From Paenibacillus sp. MMS20-IR301 (GTDB lineage: Bacteria; Bacillota; Bacilli; Paenibacillales; Paenibacillaceae): a stretch of DNA of 64,000 nt. Positions 62,842-64,000 of the stretch are shown here, in pieces. The translations under genes and the position numbers were made by a program. The notes below the pieces were generated by a model, which had not been told where the DNA came from, made no database searches, and saw only the letters and a list, made by a program, of their open reading frames with translations. Position 1 is the first letter of the stretch; the number at the start of each line of letters is the position of its first letter. Where the stretch lies: the NCBI RefSeq assembly GCF_032302195.1, contig NZ_CP135275.1, forward strand, positions 1,736,001-1,800,000. Reading direction: 5' to 3'.

Positions 62842-63822
62842 TTATTGGATTTGCTGCATATACTCTTTGAATGCCTTGGCGATTTCCTTGTATTTCGTAT
62901 GATGCAGATAATGTGAGCCTTCCATCGGGATCATCAGGCCTTGCGACGATAGTTTGACCTGTGCCTCATGCAGCGGAACCCACTGCTCATTGTGTTCGTT
63001 GTTCGATTGGACAAAGAGAAGCACCGGCAGATCATTTGGATATGTCAGCTGCTCCCCATTCTTGAAATTGGATCCGAGATGTTTGAGCTCGTCCATCATT
63101 GTTGCATTCCCTGCGACTTGATTTGAAATGAGCGTCATCTGTTCTTTGGTATGCTCATCGTAGTCAAGTGACGCATAGGGATCACCGCTAACTTTTTGGA
63201 GCAGTCTCATCAGACCTGATTGCTGCAGAAACTGCATCGATTTCAGCGGTAACTTAACATCCATCCCCGGCTGATTCGGAACACTGCTGTCGATGCCGAC
63301 AAAAGCAAGAACCTCGTCAGGATAGCTGTTCACATAAGACACACCGTAAAGTCCGGTGATCGAATGTCCCATAAGAATGTAACGGCCGATCCCCAGCTGC
63401 TGCACAGCTTCGTGAATTTCGCTGACGATATTCTCCGTAGTTCTTGCCTTCTCCGTTGGGTCACTGAGTCCGTATCCGAAGGGTTCAATGGCGACCACCC
63501 GGTAATCGGGAGACAATTCATCTATCAGCAATTTAAAATCAAGCACAGGTGACGGGGTCCCCTGCCCTGGAAGAAGGACAATCGTCTGCCCGCCGCTGCC
63601 TTGAATGAACACATTCATCTGCTTGCCGTCCACAGCGACGTATTGGCCGTACGGTTCAATTTTCTTTTTCTCGACCCCTTTACTGATCACATTAACGATA
63701 AATAGAACACCCATGAACAACACAAGCACCCCAAGGATTCCTCCAATTATCTTTAACCCCAGTCTCCGTTTCTTGCGGATTCCGGTCCCGTTCTTGATTT
63801 CCATCGTCTCTGTCACGTTCAT
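62842..63822 (-). CDS. Membrane-anchored alpha/beta hydrolase, paralogue 2
   Basis: The longer frame to 63996 runs through a terminator. The likely start is the ATG at 63822 behind AGGAG, or the one at 63804. The protein has about 326 residues: helix at about 22-43, LLPGQGTPSP, elbow MGHSITGLYG, and GSHYLHH as His region. PYGQYVAVDGKQMNVFIQG is shared almost word for word with paralogue 1, so the pair comes from a tandem duplication. The substrate is unknown. Confidence 0.85.
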   Translation of the reverse strand: MNVTETMEIKNGTGIRKKRRLGLKIIGGILGVLVLFMGVLFIVNVISKGVEKKKIEPYGQYVAVDGKQMNVFIQGSGGQTIVLLPGQGTPSPVLDFKLLIDELSPDYRVVAIEPFGYGLSDPTEKARTTENIVSEIHEAVQQLGIGRYILMGHSITGLYGVSYVNSYPDEVLAFVGIDSSVPNQPGMDVKLPLKSMQFLQQSGLMRLLQKVSGDPYASLDYDEHTKEQMTLISNQVAGNATMMDELKHLGSNFKNGEQLTYPNDLPVLLFVQSNNEHNEQWVPLHEAQVKLSSQGLMIPMEGSHYLHHTKYKEIAKAFKEYMQQIQ

Positions 63823-63931
63823 CTTCTCCTGTCTCTTTATCTGTAGCACCGCTTTAGCGGCATATTTAAAGTGTAAACAGGCAATATGTCCCCTTCGTGA
63901 CGTCAGTATGAACGGAGTATGAACAGGTACA

Positions 63932-63975
63932 CAAAAAAGAGGCGTTACATCTAAATGATGTATGCACCTCCTTAT
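63932..63975 (-). terminator. Terminator of a gene lying beyond the right edge
   Basis: On the minus strand GAGGTGCATACATC pairs with GATGTAACGCCTC (one mismatch region) and is followed by TTTTTTG. It isolates the hydrolase pair from upstream transcription. Confidence 0.7.
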
Positions 63976-64000
63976 CAAAGCGTTGATTTCGATCAAGCCT

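Noticed and set aside
63823..63996. N-terminal extension of the last hydrolase
   Set aside because: It would read through an intrinsic terminator. The membrane helix and ribosome site support a start at 63822 or 63804.
1..64000. Mobile element or prophage responsible for the mosaic region
   Set aside because: I found no transposase, integrase, resolvase, terminal repeats with target duplication or tRNA attachment site in the window.

Overview
The window looks like a chromosomal segment of a Paenibacillus-type Firmicute. The reasons are strong GGAGG-type ribosome binding sites with frequent TTG and GTG starts, a YesM/YesN-type two-component system beside an LplABC-type sugar transporter, a T-box leader, LytTR regulators, an LPXTG adhesin and an opine-metallophore operon of the Staphylococcus/Paenibacillus type. 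I saw no rRNA, tRNA, CRISPR array, integrase or transposase.

Region 1 (1-12.4 kb, + strand) is a polysaccharide-use locus. It holds the 3' part of a secreted family 8 polysaccharide lyase with two discoidin domains inserted in its beta-sandwich part. A sugar-binding lipoprotein, two permeases, a YesM-type sensor kinase, an AraC-type response regulator, a GH88 unsaturated glucuronyl hydrolase and an SGNH esterase follow. A shared motif lies before the binding-protein gene and before the GH88 gene, which suggests a common regulator. The lyase would cut a uronic-acid polymer outside the cell, the transporter would import the oligomers, and GH88 plus the esterase would finish them.

Region 2 (12.4-25.4 kb) looks more AT-rich and mosaic. 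It has an AraC/MFS pair, a run of broken genes (acetyltransferase, a possible racemase piece, metallo-beta-lactamase fold, tannase), two alpha/beta hydrolase units with duplicated control regions, an NTF2-like/TetR/DinB operon with a palindromic operator inside its promoter, a short second alanyl-tRNA synthetase under a T-box, and a secreted protein of unknown function.

Region 3 (25.4-34.7 kb, - strand) is a complete cnt operon in the order cntKLMABCDFE. It makes, exports and re-imports a nicotianamine-like opine metallophore. A consensus sigma-A promoter with a Zur-box-like palindrome just downstream precedes cntK, which implies zinc control.

Region 4 (34.8-41.2 kb) has a DUF4240 protein, a LysR regulator with a downstream MFS gene, a divergent short-form pyruvate kinase, and an alpha/beta hydrolase divergent from a TetR regulator.

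Region 5 (41.2-52.7 kb) has a REC-BTAD response regulator, a 1270-residue sortase-anchored adhesin, and two tandem giant hybrid kinases that have lost different catalytic residues.

Region 6 (52.9-64 kb, - strand) has a beta-lactamase-fold serine hydrolase, a GntR-ABC operon, an ABC transporter headed by a LytTR regulator fused to a dead ABC-ATPase-like domain, an M13 metallopeptidase that sits behind a duplicated copy of that ABC promoter, and two paralogous membrane-anchored alpha/beta hydrolases.
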